Positions 63,885 through 64,000 of a stretch of 64,000 nucleotides of DNA are shown here, piece by piece. The notes under the pieces are model-generated. The model saw nothing but the letters and a program-made list of their open reading frames with translations. It searched no databases and was not told the origin of the DNA. How positions within the stretch are numbered: position 1 is the first letter of the stretch; the number at the start of each line of letters is the position of its first letter. The DNA comes from Mermis nigrescens (lineage: Eukaryota; Nematoda; Enoplea; Mermithida; Mermithidae), in assembly GCA_036768485.1 (NCBI GenBank), contig JAVLUZ010000271.1, positions 3,144,309 to 3,208,308 on the forward strand. Reading direction: 5' to 3'. The position numbers and the translations under genes were made by a program.

Positions 63885-64000
63885 CTGAGGCGAACGTGCG
63901 ACACGTCACAAACACGCAAAACACAAACACAAAGCATAAACAAAAGACTAAGTCCAAAAAACATGCAAATTTATTTGTAAATGTAATGCAACCGTCGATC

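Noticed and set aside
1..64000. A novel defence or biosynthetic gene system
   Set aside because: Nothing in the window codes for such a system; only two host genes and transposon remnants are supported.

Overview
This is a 64-kb piece of an AT-rich animal nuclear genome. The coding sequence is split by spliceosomal introns, no bacterial-style operons are seen, and the introns are packed with DNA transposons. An invertebrate is likely, perhaps an arthropod (inference only). Two protein-coding genes can be supported.

(1) The backbone of the window is the minus strand, where 26 consecutive exons (63,884 down to 2,810) encode the middle of the dystrophin rod. I joined them by eye using GT donors and AG acceptors. 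Every junction keeps the reading frame. The exons total 4,902 bases (1,634 codons), not counting one extra base in exon 24. The order is a 52-residue lead-in, then ten spectrin repeats that line up with about R10-R19 of vertebrate dystrophin. Next comes one giant 1-kb Pro/Glu/Ser-rich exon in the place of hinge 3, then the start of the following repeat. Both ends of the gene lie outside the window. The giant exon carries a single-base insertion that breaks the frame.

(2) On the plus strand, inside a 15.9-kb dystrophin intron, lies a small bHLH gene. It has at least two exons (about 55,206-55,565 and 57,870-57,977) and most resembles HAND, but its basic region lacks the usual glutamate.

Almost everything else is transposon debris. 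At least fifteen short families with terminal inverted repeats can be told apart. Most have visible 8-bp target duplications, many of them perfect, as expected for the hAT superfamily. No hAT transposase is visible, so these are non-autonomous. They are nested up to four deep, for example 25,929-28,549 and 5,238-8,742. One composite (family A inside family B) has been copied as a unit. There is also one dead Tc1-like element with TA duplication (15,829-17,171), one 430-bp foldback element with TA duplication (9,387-9,816), and one 1.3-kb repeat holding two minisatellites (about 28,895-30,182).

The most striking unexplained signal is a short perfect hairpin, GGCGCGAAGCGCC, inside many of these otherwise unrelated families. 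No CRISPR array, rRNA or convincing functional tRNA was found. Family letters (A, B, C and so on) are local names used only here. All identifications rest on reading the sequence and on memory of protein families; no search was run.
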